In this document: piece by piece, positions 35,939 through 43,800 of the stretch
How positions within the stretch are numbered: position 1 is the stretch's first letter
Layout: the number at the start of each line of letters is the position of its first letter
Assembly: GCF_016863515.1 (NCBI RefSeq)
Contig: NZ_BOPA01000035.1
Coordinates: 1-64,000, forward strand
Length of the DNA: 64,000 nt
Source of the DNA: Micromonospora gifhornensis
GTDB taxonomy: Bacteria; Actinomycetota; Actinomycetes; Mycobacteriales; Micromonosporaceae
Reading direction: 5' to 3'
Notes under the pieces: model-generated
What the model saw: the letters and a program-made list of their open reading frames with translations, nothing else
Told to the model about the DNA's origin: nothing
Databases searched by the model: none
Translations under genes and position numbers: made by a program

Positions 35939-36955
35939 ATGTACCAGGCAGAGCAAACGGTGGCGGTGAGAAAAGCCGTCGCCTACCCCGGTCTCCTCGG
36001 CGAGCACCTGATCGCCGAGAAGACCAGGGCCGCCATGGCGGTCCAGCAGGAGGCGTTGTACGCCGCGCGGGAGTTCCTGCGCAGCCAGGGCTTCACCGAG
36101 CTGCTGCCCCCGCTGATCGGGCCGGTCACCGACCCGGGCGCCCGGGGCGCCAAGGCCCTCGATGTCGACTTCTACGGCCACACGTACAAGATCATGACCA
36201 GCGCGATCCTCTACAAGCAGGCGTCGCTGCGCGGTTTCCCGAAGCTGTTCTACATCGCCCCGAACATCCGGGTGGAACCGCCGGAGACCGTGGACACCGG
36301 CCGACACCTGGTGGAGTTCCACCAGATCGACGTGGAGATCGCCGGTGGTACCCGCGAGGACGCGATGGACACCGCCGCCGGGCTGCTCACCCACGTCGTC
36401 GCGCACGTGTTCGACACCGTGCCGGACGTGCTGCGGCAGCTGGGCCGTGACCCGCTCGACTTCGCCGAGCTGTTGACCGGCAAGTTCGACAGCTGCACCC
36501 ACACCGAGGCGGTCCAGCGGCTGCGCGACCAGGGTCACCCGCAGAGCCCGGACGCCGAGATCAACTGGGCGGGTGAGGAGATCCTGTCCCGGGAGGCCGA
36601 CCGGCCCTTCTTCATCACCGACTACCCCAAGGGATCGCGGGGCTTCTACGACCGGGAGAACCCCCAGGACCCGGGAGTGCTGCGCAACTTCGACCTGATC
36701 GCCCACGGCGGTTTCGGGGAGCTGGTCAGCGGCAGCGAGCGGGAGGCGGACTACGCCACCCTGGTGACCCGGATGCGGGAGAGCGGCGAGAACCCGGCCA
36801 AGTACGACTGGTACCTGCGGCTGATGCGCGAGGGCCTGCCGGCCAGCGCCGGTTTCGGCATGGGGTTGCAGCGCCTGATCCGGTTCCTGACCGGCCTGGA
36901 CGCACTCTGGCAGGTCAGCGCGTACCCGAAGCTTCCCGGCGTGGTCTCGCCGTGA
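35939..36955 (+). CDS. Class II aminoacyl-tRNA synthetase-like protein (Asp/Asn type, no anticodon domain)
   Basis: A 338-residue protein matching only the catalytic core of the AspRS/AsnRS subgroup. Motif 2 is visible as PNIRVEPPE followed by TGRHLVEFHQIDVEIAG, and motif 3 as GFGMGLQRLIRF, where the usual Glu of GLERL is Gln. The N-terminal OB-fold that reads the anticodon is missing. Such lone cores are known as asparagine-synthetase-related proteins and as ligases that charge carrier proteins or small molecules instead of tRNA. It heads a 12-gene operon and overlaps the next gene by GTGA. A role in activating Asp, Glu or a related acid for amidation or for loading onto the ACP at 41955 is inference. 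Confidence 0.8.
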   Translation: MYQAEQTVAVRKAVAYPGLLGEHLIAEKTRAAMAVQQEALYAAREFLRSQGFTELLPPLIGPVTDPGARGAKALDVDFYGHTYKIMTSAILYKQASLRGFPKLFYIAPNIRVEPPETVDTGRHLVEFHQIDVEIAGGTREDAMDTAAGLLTHVVAHVFDTVPDVLRQLGRDPLDFAELLTGKFDSCTHTEAVQRLRDQGHPQSPDAEINWAGEEILSREADRPFFITDYPKGSRGFYDRENPQDPGVLRNFDLIAHGGFGELVSGSEREADYATLVTRMRESGENPAKYDWYLRLMREGLPASAGFGMGLQRLIRFLTGLDALWQVSAYPKLPGVVSP

Positions 36956-38271
36956 GCGCTGAGGGTGCAACGCAGCGGGGCGGGGTCTACGCGCCGGGGC
37001 TGCCCGAGGGGCTGATCCGGCAGCGGGCCCGCGAGGGCGTGGCCGCGGTGTTCCCGCCGGTCGACACGTACGGCCGACAGTTGCACGGCGCCGGTGACGA
37101 GGAATTGTCCGGCCCCTCCGGCATCACCGACGACCTGGACCTGGCCCGCCTGGTGCCGCCGGTGTTCATGCCTCGGCGGTTGGAGAAGCTGATCGACCTG
37201 GGCCGGGAGCCACTGCACGAGGACGTGGACCTGACCACCGTCATCGGCGGCTTCCACTCGCCGTTGCCGGTGTACGTCTCCGCGTTCGGCTCGACCCGGG
37301 TCGCCTCCGGTGACGCGGGGATCGCCGCCAGCCGGCAGGCCGGCCGGCTCGGCATTCCGATGGTGATCGGCGAGAACATGGTGCCGGTCGGCGGGTACCG
37401 GCGGGCCGAGGCCAGCCAGTCGCCGATCCTGGCCCGGCTGCGCGCCTACGCGCAGGAGTGCCCGCCCGGGGTCGGTGGTGTGGTGGTGCAGCAGAGCACC
37501 GAGGACGCCGACTCCGAGGTGTGGAACCTCGTCTACAGCGACACGTCGGTGCGCGAGCTGCGGGACTCGGGTCGGTTGGGCTTCGAGCTGAAGACCGGTC
37601 AGGGCGCGAAGCCGGGACTGGGCGGGATGACCGCGGTGGACGCCGAGGAAGCCGCCCGGCTGGCCGGTCAGTTCGCCGTCCGGGAGATCCTCGGTCCGGA
37701 CCGGTGGCTGCGCTGCGCCACCCCGGGAACCTTCACCGAGGAGATCCTGCGCCAGCAGGTGCGGTTCATGCGCAACAACTTCCCGCGGGCCCGGGTGTGG
37801 GTGAAGTTCCACCCCGGCCGCGACGTGGCGTCGGCTGCGACCACGGCCTGGCAGGCCGGTAGTGACGCGGTGACCGTCGACGGCGCGCAGGGCGGCACGG
37901 GGTGGGCACCCCGGACGTTCCTCGATCAGGTCGGGTTGCCGCTGGGCGAGTGTCTGCGTCGCATCGGCCGCCCTCAGGGCTGCCTGCTGGCCACCGGCCG
38001 GATCTGGGAGGGCGGCCGGGCGGTCCGCGCACTGGCGATGGGCGCCACCGCCGTCGGTCTGGGTAGGGCCGCGCTGCTCGCGGTCGACGAGGATCCCGAG
38101 CAGGGCCTCACCCGGCTGGTCGAGGCCCTGGCGCTGGAGGCCCGGCTGCTGGTCAGCTCGGTCGGCAAGTACCGCGCCGACGCACTGACCGACGAGGACC
38201 TCTGGTGGCCGGGTGCCACCCCGACGGCCGTGTCACCGGCGCGTACCGCACCGATCGGCAGCCCGGCATGA
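36952..38271 (+). CDS. FMN-binding glutamate-synthase-like (GltB2 domain) protein
   Basis: A 439-residue protein resembling only the FMN-binding barrel of glutamate synthase. The pattern GQGAKPGLGGMT and the phosphate-binding VDGAQGGTGWAP segment fit that family. I do not see the clustered cysteines that bind the 3Fe-4S centre, nor an amidotransferase domain, so it is not a housekeeping glutamate synthase and must obtain electrons and nitrogen in another way. GTG 36952 overlaps the previous stop and its own stop overlaps the next start, so it is translationally coupled on both sides. It may be an amine-forming or redox enzyme on a carrier-bound or free intermediate; the actual reaction is unknown. 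Confidence 0.75.
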   Translation: MSAEGATQRGGVYAPGLPEGLIRQRAREGVAAVFPPVDTYGRQLHGAGDEELSGPSGITDDLDLARLVPPVFMPRRLEKLIDLGREPLHEDVDLTTVIGGFHSPLPVYVSAFGSTRVASGDAGIAASRQAGRLGIPMVIGENMVPVGGYRRAEASQSPILARLRAYAQECPPGVGGVVVQQSTEDADSEVWNLVYSDTSVRELRDSGRLGFELKTGQGAKPGLGGMTAVDAEEAARLAGQFAVREILGPDRWLRCATPGTFTEEILRQQVRFMRNNFPRARVWVKFHPGRDVASAATTAWQAGSDAVTVDGAQGGTGWAPRTFLDQVGLPLGECLRRIGRPQGCLLATGRIWEGGRAVRALAMGATAVGLGRAALLAVDEDPEQGLTRLVEALALEARLLVSSVGKYRADALTDEDLWWPGATPTAVSPARTAPIGSPA

Positions 38272-39191
38272 CCGCCTTGCTGGACGTCGGATGTCACCTG
38301 CCGGCGCTGAGCGTGGACATCGGTGACATCTGTGTCGACGCCGACCCGAAGCAGATGTGGACCTACCGGCGCCTGTTCGGGCTGAAGAAGGTGCTCCGCG
38401 ATCCCGGGCAGGATCTGCGACCGCTGCTGGTCGCGGCGGTCGAGTCGCTGACGGAGTTGCGCGGCAACGAACACCGGGTCCGCTACGTCGTGCTGGGCCG
38501 GACCATCGTTCCGGCAGACCGGGCCGGGGAGACCCTGCTGGAGGACGTCTGCAGCACGCTGGGCCTACCCAACGCGGTCGCGTTCACCCTGACCCAGCGC
38601 GCCTGTGCCGCAGGTCTGCTCGCGGTGGACCTCGCCGGCCGGCTGCTCGCCGCGGACGGTGACCCGGACGCCCTGGCCCTGGTGCTCACCGGCGAGAAGG
38701 CCTTCATGCCGCTGCTGGAGACCATCCCGGAGAGCACCGTGATGGGGGAGGCCACCGCCGCCTGCCTGGTCACCGCGAACGGTGAACGGGACCGGCTGCT
38801 CGGCGTGGCCACCCGCACCCTGGGCCAGTTCGCCGAGTCGGTCCCACCGCAGCCCCTGCACCCGGACTTCGTCAAGGACCACAACGAGGTGCTGGCCGAG
38901 GTGATCCGGCAGGCGTGCCGTGACGCCGGGGTCGAGGTCGACGACCTGGCACTGCTGCTGCCCCACAACGTCAACAAGTTGTCCTGGTCGTGGACCTGTC
39001 AGCTGCTGAACGTGCCGCTGGACCGGGTCTACCTGGACAACATCGCGGCCACCGGGCACTGCTTCGGTGCCGATCCGTTCGTCAACTACGTCCATGCCCG
39101 CGCGGCCGACCGGCTACGCCCGGGTGATCTGTACCTGATGGCCGCCGTCGGGCTCGGCGCGACGTTCACCGCCGCCGTGCTGCGGCACTGA
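38268..39191 (+). CDS. KAS III-like (thiolase fold) enzyme, divergent
   Basis: A 307-residue protein of the 3-oxoacyl-ACP synthase III superfamily. The likely nucleophile is C113 in TQRACAAGLLAV, with H233 in LLPHNVNKLS and N258/H264 in DNIAATGHCFGAD as other catalytic candidates. It is clearly different from the FabH-like protein at 5061 and shorter than usual. ATG 38268 overlaps the previous stop. With the ACP at 41955 and a Cys-less relative at 42224 it may perform a condensation or acyl transfer in the building-block pathway. Several secondary-metabolism relatives catalyse ester or amide transfer rather than C-C bond formation, so the reaction is open. Confidence 0.8.
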   Translation: MTALLDVGCHLPALSVDIGDICVDADPKQMWTYRRLFGLKKVLRDPGQDLRPLLVAAVESLTELRGNEHRVRYVVLGRTIVPADRAGETLLEDVCSTLGLPNAVAFTLTQRACAAGLLAVDLAGRLLAADGDPDALALVLTGEKAFMPLLETIPESTVMGEATAACLVTANGERDRLLGVATRTLGQFAESVPPQPLHPDFVKDHNEVLAEVIRQACRDAGVEVDDLALLLPHNVNKLSWSWTCQLLNVPLDRVYLDNIAATGHCFGADPFVNYVHARAADRLRPGDLYLMAAVGLGATFTAAVLRH

Positions 39192-39225
39192 CCCGTCGAC
39201 CTCGTCGCAGAAAGGGAAACAGCCG

Positions 39226-40608
39226 ATGTCACCTCCGGATCCGACGTTCCTACAGGGTGTCAAGAGTGCCTGTACCGGAGCCACCGGCACTCCGTTCGTC
39301 CTGCTGGGCAACTTCGAGGTCGAGGACGAGTGGGCCCGCGACGAGGTGGGACTGCCGGTCTTCGGCGGTCGGGCGTCCACGGCGATCGTCAACCGGATGG
39401 ACGAGTTCACCGTCCTGCTGGCCGGTCCCGGCGACCACGTCGTGTTGAAGTCCGCCCCCGACTCCGACTACCTGAACTACCTGCGGCAGTTGGGGATCGA
39501 GCTTCCCGGGATCCTGCTCACCGACGAACACGACCCGGCGGCCACGGTCAGCGAGGACGCGCTGCGCTCGCCCCGGTTGTTGGCCGCGCTGCGGTCGCTG
39601 GCCGGGCAGGGGGCGTACCTGCTGCCGCACGGCATGTCGGTGTTGGAGCAGCAGCTGTGCGAGCTGACCGGGCTCGCCCCGGCGCTGCCGGCGGTGTCGG
39701 TGGTCAAGGCGGTCAACAGCAAGATCTACAGCCGCCGGGTCGCGACGGACCTCGGGCTGCCCCAAGCCGTGGGCTGGGAGTGCGAGACCGTGGACGAGTT
39801 CGTCGCCGCGGCCGGCGAGGCGGCACGCGCCGTCGCCGCCGGGCGCCGGGTCGGCGTCAAGGACGCGTACGGAGTCTCCGGCAAGGGCATCATGGTCGTC
39901 GATGACCTCCGCCGGATGGACCAGCTCGTCCGGATGGTCACCCGACGCGCCGAACGCACCGGCGACCAGCGGGTCGCCCTGGTCATCGAGGAGTGGGCGG
40001 ACAAGGCGCTGGACCTGAACTACCACTTCACCGTCGCCCGCGACGGCTCGGTCCGGTTCGACTTCGTCAAGGAGGCGCTGACCGAGAACGGCGTCCACAA
40101 GGGACACCGTTTCCCCGCCCGACTCTCCACCGAGCACGCCGCGCAGCTCGTCGTCGCCAGCGAACGGCTCGGCGCGCGACTGGCCGCCGACGGCTTCCAC
40201 GGCGTGGTGGGGGTCGACGCCATCACCACCACCGACGGCGGTCTACTGCCGGTCCTGGAGATCAACGCCCGGAACAACATGTCGACGTACCAGACCGGGC
40301 TGCAGGAGCGCTTCATGGGCCCGGACAGCGTCGCCCTGGCCCGCCAGTACGACCTGCGGCTGACCGGGCCGGTCACCTTCGCCGGCCTGGCCGACCGCCT
40401 CGGTGACCTGTTGTTCGACCGGGAGCGGGGCACCGGCCTGGTGGTGAACAACTTCGCCACGGTCAACGCCGCGACCCCCGAACCCGGCGACACCCGCCCG
40501 TACGTGGGACGCCTGTACGGGCTGCTGCTGGCCCGTACCCAACAGGAACTCACCGACCTCGACAACGCCGTTGTCGCGGCTGTGCAGAAGGAGACCGTCC
40601 ATGTCTGA
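39226..40608 (+). CDS. ATP-grasp ligase, BtrJ/PGM1-like
   Basis: A 460-residue ATP-grasp enzyme. The N-terminal segment (FVLLGNFEVEDEWARDE) fits the pre-ATP-grasp domain of PGM1/BtrJ-related ligases. The nucleotide-binding part includes GVKDAYGVSGKGIMVV and VALVIEEWAD, and the metal-binding end is LEINARNNMSTY. BtrJ in butirosin biosynthesis joins glutamate to the carrier protein BtrI. Here the next genes are a PLP decarboxylase and an ACP, the same trio as btrJ-btrK-btrI, so ATP-dependent loading of an amino acid on the ACP at 41955 is the best guess. ATG 39226 has AAGGGAAA upstream. The stop overlaps the decarboxylase start by 8 bp. Confidence 0.83.
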   Translation: MSPPDPTFLQGVKSACTGATGTPFVLLGNFEVEDEWARDEVGLPVFGGRASTAIVNRMDEFTVLLAGPGDHVVLKSAPDSDYLNYLRQLGIELPGILLTDEHDPAATVSEDALRSPRLLAALRSLAGQGAYLLPHGMSVLEQQLCELTGLAPALPAVSVVKAVNSKIYSRRVATDLGLPQAVGWECETVDEFVAAAGEAARAVAAGRRVGVKDAYGVSGKGIMVVDDLRRMDQLVRMVTRRAERTGDQRVALVIEEWADKALDLNYHFTVARDGSVRFDFVKEALTENGVHKGHRFPARLSTEHAAQLVVASERLGARLAADGFHGVVGVDAITTTDGGLLPVLEINARNNMSTYQTGLQERFMGPDSVALARQYDLRLTGPVTFAGLADRLGDLLFDRERGTGLVVNNFATVNAATPEPGDTRPYVGRLYGLLLARTQQELTDLDNAVVAAVQKETVHV

Positions 40609-41869
40609 GTCGACCGCGCTGGGCGGTGTCCCCGTCACCGAACTTGTGGAACGGTTCGGTACGCCCCTGTACGTCTACGACGGCGCGACGATCACCGACC
40701 GGTACCGGCAACTGCGTGAACGGCTGCATCCGGCGGTGCGGATGTTCTACTCGCTGAAGGCCAACCCCAACATCAGCGTCTGCGCGCTGCTGCACTCGCT
40801 GGGCGCCAGCGCCGAGGTCTCGTCCCTGACCGAACTGGTCACCGCGGAACGCGCCGGTGTCCCGGCCGAGGACATCATGTTCCTCGGCCCCGGCAAGAGC
40901 CGCACCGAGCTCACCGCGTGCCTGAAGGGTGAGGTCACCCTCATCTGCGAGTCGTTCGGCGAACTCGCCCTGATCGACGAGCTGGCCGCGGAGCTGGGCA
41001 CCACCGCCCGGGTGGTGCTGCGGGTCAACCCGAGCTTCGCGGTCAAGGGCAGCGGCCTGACCATGGGCGGCAAGCCCCGTCAGTTCGGCATCGACGAGAC
41101 GGCCCTGCTGGCCGAGTCCGACCTCGCCGGCCGGCACCCGTCGGTGCGGCTGCGCGGCTTCCAGGCGTACCTGGGCACCCGGTTCCTCTCCGAGGCGATG
41201 ATCGCCGAGAACACCGCGCGGATCCTCGACCTGGCCGAACGACTCGGTCGGCACCTCGCGGTCGACCTGGAGGTCGTCGACGTCGGCGGCGGGCTCGGCG
41301 TGGCGTACTTCGCCGGCGAGCAGGACCTCGACATCGCCGCGCTGACCGACCAGCTCAACCCGGTCTTCGCCGCCTTCCACGCCCGCCACCCGCAGACCGC
41401 CCTGGTGATGGAGCTGGGTCGATACCTGGTCGGGCACAGCGGCACCTACGCCGTACAGGTGCGGTACGTGAAGGAGTCGATGGGCGAACGGTTCGCGGTC
41501 GCCGACGGCGGCACGAACCACCACATGGCCGCGGTCGGCATCGGCTCCTTCGTCAAACGCAACTTCCCGATGCGGCTGCTCAACCGGGACAGCACCGCCG
41601 AGCCGGTGAAGTGGAACGTCACCGGCCCGCTCTGCACCCCCAACGACACCATCGGCAAGGCCGTCGAGTTGCCCGGCGACCTGCGCCCCGGCGACGTGGT
41701 CGGAGTCGACCGCTCCGGCGCGTACGGCCCGACCGCCTCGCCTGTGCACTTCCTCAGCCACGGCTACCCGGCCGAGGTGCTGATCCACCAGGGCGAGCCC
41801 CGGCTGGTCCGCTCCCGCGACGACGTGGAGAGCATGCTCGCCGCGCAGATCCTGCACGACTTCCGCTGA
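40601..41869 (+). CDS. PLP-dependent decarboxylase, fold type III (BtrK / LysA-like)
   Basis: A 422-residue alanine-racemase-fold decarboxylase. The PLP lysine is K53 in FYSLKANPN, the phosphate-binding glycines are in DVGGGLGVAY, and the C-terminal Cys motif is GPLCTPNDT. Diaminopimelate and ornithine decarboxylases share this fold, but the position between a BtrJ-like ligase and an ACP points to the BtrK type, which removes CO2 from an amino acid held on the carrier as a gamma-thioester. If the substrate is glutamyl-ACP the product would be 4-aminobutyryl-ACP. Start ATG 40601 is set by the AGAAGGAGA ribosome site. A primary lysA is less likely because no lysine gene is nearby. Confidence 0.85.
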   Translation: MSESTALGGVPVTELVERFGTPLYVYDGATITDRYRQLRERLHPAVRMFYSLKANPNISVCALLHSLGASAEVSSLTELVTAERAGVPAEDIMFLGPGKSRTELTACLKGEVTLICESFGELALIDELAAELGTTARVVLRVNPSFAVKGSGLTMGGKPRQFGIDETALLAESDLAGRHPSVRLRGFQAYLGTRFLSEAMIAENTARILDLAERLGRHLAVDLEVVDVGGGLGVAYFAGEQDLDIAALTDQLNPVFAAFHARHPQTALVMELGRYLVGHSGTYAVQVRYVKESMGERFAVADGGTNHHMAAVGIGSFVKRNFPMRLLNRDSTAEPVKWNVTGPLCTPNDTIGKAVELPGDLRPGDVVGVDRSGAYGPTASPVHFLSHGYPAEVLIHQGEPRLVRSRDDVESMLAAQILHDFR

Positions 41870-41954
41870 CCCCGGCTCGACTCCGCACCACCTGCAACGC
41901 CCTCTTTCCTACCGCGTCATCTCCCCCACCTCACGCCCGAAAGGCAGGCCCGCA

Positions 41955-42221
41955 ATGAACGCCACGACCGTCGAGACCGGCAACGAGCAGATCGTCAGCG
42001 TCATCGTCACCGCGCTCGAGGAGGTGCTGCGCCAGGAACTCACCGACATCACCGTCGAGACCCGACTCTTCGACGACCTGAACCTGGACTCCACAAGCGT
42101 CCTCGCCCTGCTGATGACCCTGGAGGACGCCCTGGACACCCAGGTCGACCCGGAGAGCCTGGAACAGGCCCACCTGGAGTCGGTGGGATCCCTGGCCGCC
42201 TTCCTCGCCGAGAGCCGCTGA
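41955..42221 (+). CDS. Acyl carrier protein of the accessory pathway
   Basis: An 88-residue carrier protein. The attachment Ser is in DLNLDSTSVL, with an acidic following helix (LMTLEDAL). It differs clearly from the ACP at 6203. It is 85 bp after the decarboxylase and 2 bp before the Cys-less thiolase-fold gene. By analogy with BtrI it probably holds the amino acid while the ligase, decarboxylase and dehydrogenases act on it. Confidence 0.9.
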   Translation: MNATTVETGNEQIVSVIVTALEEVLRQELTDITVETRLFDDLNLDSTSVLALLMTLEDALDTQVDPESLEQAHLESVGSLAAFLAESR

Positions 42222-42223
42222 CC

Positions 42224-43129
42224 ATGTCGGCCCTGCGGCAACCCGGTGAACGGGCCGGGCCGGGGCTGGAACGCCTCTTCGCCCGCACCTTCACCCACCC
42301 GGTGATCCCGTGTGACCCGGCCGACCGGGCCAACCTGCGGGATCGCATGGAGAAGCTCTACGGCGACTTCACCGACGTGTCCTGGCTGACCGACGGACCG
42401 ATGGTCAGCTACCACGACATGGTCCGTACGGTCGTCCAGGAACTCGGCCCGGAACTCGTCGACGTCGATCTGGCGATCACCGTGGACGCCAGCCCCGACT
42501 GCCGGCACCAGAGTTTTCCCGGGCCGGTCCTGTCCCACCTCCTGCCCGGCGACCCGATCATGCTCGGAGTATCGGAGCAGGGTGTGGCGGGCCCGTACAC
42601 CGCGTTGCGGATCGCCCACCAGTACCTGCGCTCCGGCGCGGCCACCCGAGCCCTGATCCTGATCATGGAACAGTCGACGTTGCCGCCCGACGACGCGGCG
42701 GTCCGGCCCGTCCGGGACGTCGCGGTTGCCCTGCTGCTCGGCCCGGAGGGCACCGTCGAACTCGACCTGCCGACGGTGGCGGTCACCCGTGCCGAGGCGG
42801 CTGGGGCGCTGACGAACGAGGTCGACCTGGTGGTCGCCGGTGCCGCGCTGGCCGACCTGCCGACCGGGGTACCCGTGCGGCGGGCCGAGCCGGGACACCC
42901 CTGCGCCGGGGTGTGGCTGGCCCTCGCCGAACTGCTCGACAGCCGTCCGGACGGCGGCCGGGTGCTGGTCGCCGACCGCGACCCGGTGCTGCCGTACCGG
43001 TGCGCCGTCACCGTCACCCTGCCGACGTCGCACCCCGAACCACCACGGCACCCGGCCGGCGACATCGCGTCACCCGCCATGCCGCACCTGGCCATCCGTC
43101 CGCAGAAGGTGAGGGAACTGGTCCGATGA
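42224..43129 (+). CDS. Thiolase-fold (ketosynthase-like) protein lacking the catalytic Cys
   Basis: A 301-residue protein whose N-terminal half follows the ketosynthase fold: ITVDASPDC, then a segment SEQGVAGPYTALRIA where active enzymes have a Cys before the Ala/Gly-rich helix. Here the position holds Gln/Gly/Val, so the nucleophile is missing. The C-terminal half is weakly conserved. It starts 2 bp after the ACP and its stop overlaps the next start. Like the chain-length-factor half of type II polyketide synthases, it may be an inactive partner, possibly of the KAS III-like protein at 38268, or it may have another role. Confidence 0.65.
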   Translation: MSALRQPGERAGPGLERLFARTFTHPVIPCDPADRANLRDRMEKLYGDFTDVSWLTDGPMVSYHDMVRTVVQELGPELVDVDLAITVDASPDCRHQSFPGPVLSHLLPGDPIMLGVSEQGVAGPYTALRIAHQYLRSGAATRALILIMEQSTLPPDDAAVRPVRDVAVALLLGPEGTVELDLPTVAVTRAEAAGALTNEVDLVVAGAALADLPTGVPVRRAEPGHPCAGVWLALAELLDSRPDGGRVLVADRDPVLPYRCAVTVTLPTSHPEPPRHPAGDIASPAMPHLAIRPQKVRELVR

Positions 43130-43800
43130 CCGTCACCGTCAGCACGCCGGCCGCCGCCACCGACCTGGCGCGGTACCACACCCTCGCGTGCACCACAGGG
43201 GTGGTCACGGCACTGGGCGTGCTCCAGGCGGAAACCAGCCCCGGGATCGTGCCGGTCGGGCCGGGCGGACACACCTTGCTACCGGCCGCCGTCTACGCCG
43301 CCAGCGACCGTTACACCACACCACAGGGACCACGACCGCAGCCGTACGGCCAGAAGGTGCTGGACCGGATCGTCACCGCCGACGGGGAGCTGATCGCCTG
43401 GCGGGTACCGGGCGGCGGCCCCGACCCGGACACCGGGGCGGCCTGGACCGCCGGGATCGCCTGGATCCGGCTCGGCCTGACCACCCGGCTGCTCGAACAG
43501 GCCGCCGAACACCTGCGTGGCCGGACCATCGCCGGCGTCGTCACCCTGCACCTGCCGATGGTCCGGGGAATCCTCGCCGACGCCGCCGCCGGGATCGCCG
43601 AGGCACGGGCGCTGCTGGACACCGACGCGTGCGGAACCGATCTGCACCGGGTGCACCGCGCCCTCGACGAGAGCGGCCGCAGTTGTCTGCACCTGTTCGG
43701 TGCCGCCGGTTTCCTCACCGACGGGCCCGGCGGTGACCTGCACGTGTCGGAGCTGCTCGCCGAGACCTACCCGCCCCCGACCGACATGGAGGCGTCATGA
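43126..43800 (+). CDS. Short acyl-CoA-dehydrogenase-like protein
   Basis: A 224-residue mostly helical protein. The region from about 110 onwards (WIRLGLTTRLLEQAAEHLRGRTI and the following ARALLD helix, then GAAGFLTDGPGGDLH) resembles the C-terminal helical domain of acyl-CoA dehydrogenases. The N-terminal flavin half is reduced and no catalytic Glu is evident. Coupled by ATGA overlaps to the genes on both sides, including a full acyl-CoA dehydrogenase. Heteromeric dehydrogenases encoded by adjacent genes are known, so this may be a non-catalytic subunit; that is inference. No closer family is recognised. Confidence 0.6.
   Translation: MTVTVSTPAAATDLARYHTLACTTGVVTALGVLQAETSPGIVPVGPGGHTLLPAAVYAASDRYTTPQGPRPQPYGQKVLDRIVTADGELIAWRVPGGGPDPDTGAAWTAGIAWIRLGLTTRLLEQAAEHLRGRTIAGVVTLHLPMVRGILADAAAGIAEARALLDTDACGTDLHRVHRALDESGRSCLHLFGAAGFLTDGPGGDLHVSELLAETYPPPTDMEAS

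Noticed and set aside
36952..38271. Housekeeping glutamate synthase
   Set aside because: It is a single barrel domain without glutaminase domain or iron-sulfur cysteines and lies in a biosynthetic operon.
40601..41869. Housekeeping diaminopimelate decarboxylase (lysA)
   Set aside because: Coupled to a BtrJ-like ligase and an ACP; no lysine-pathway gene is near.
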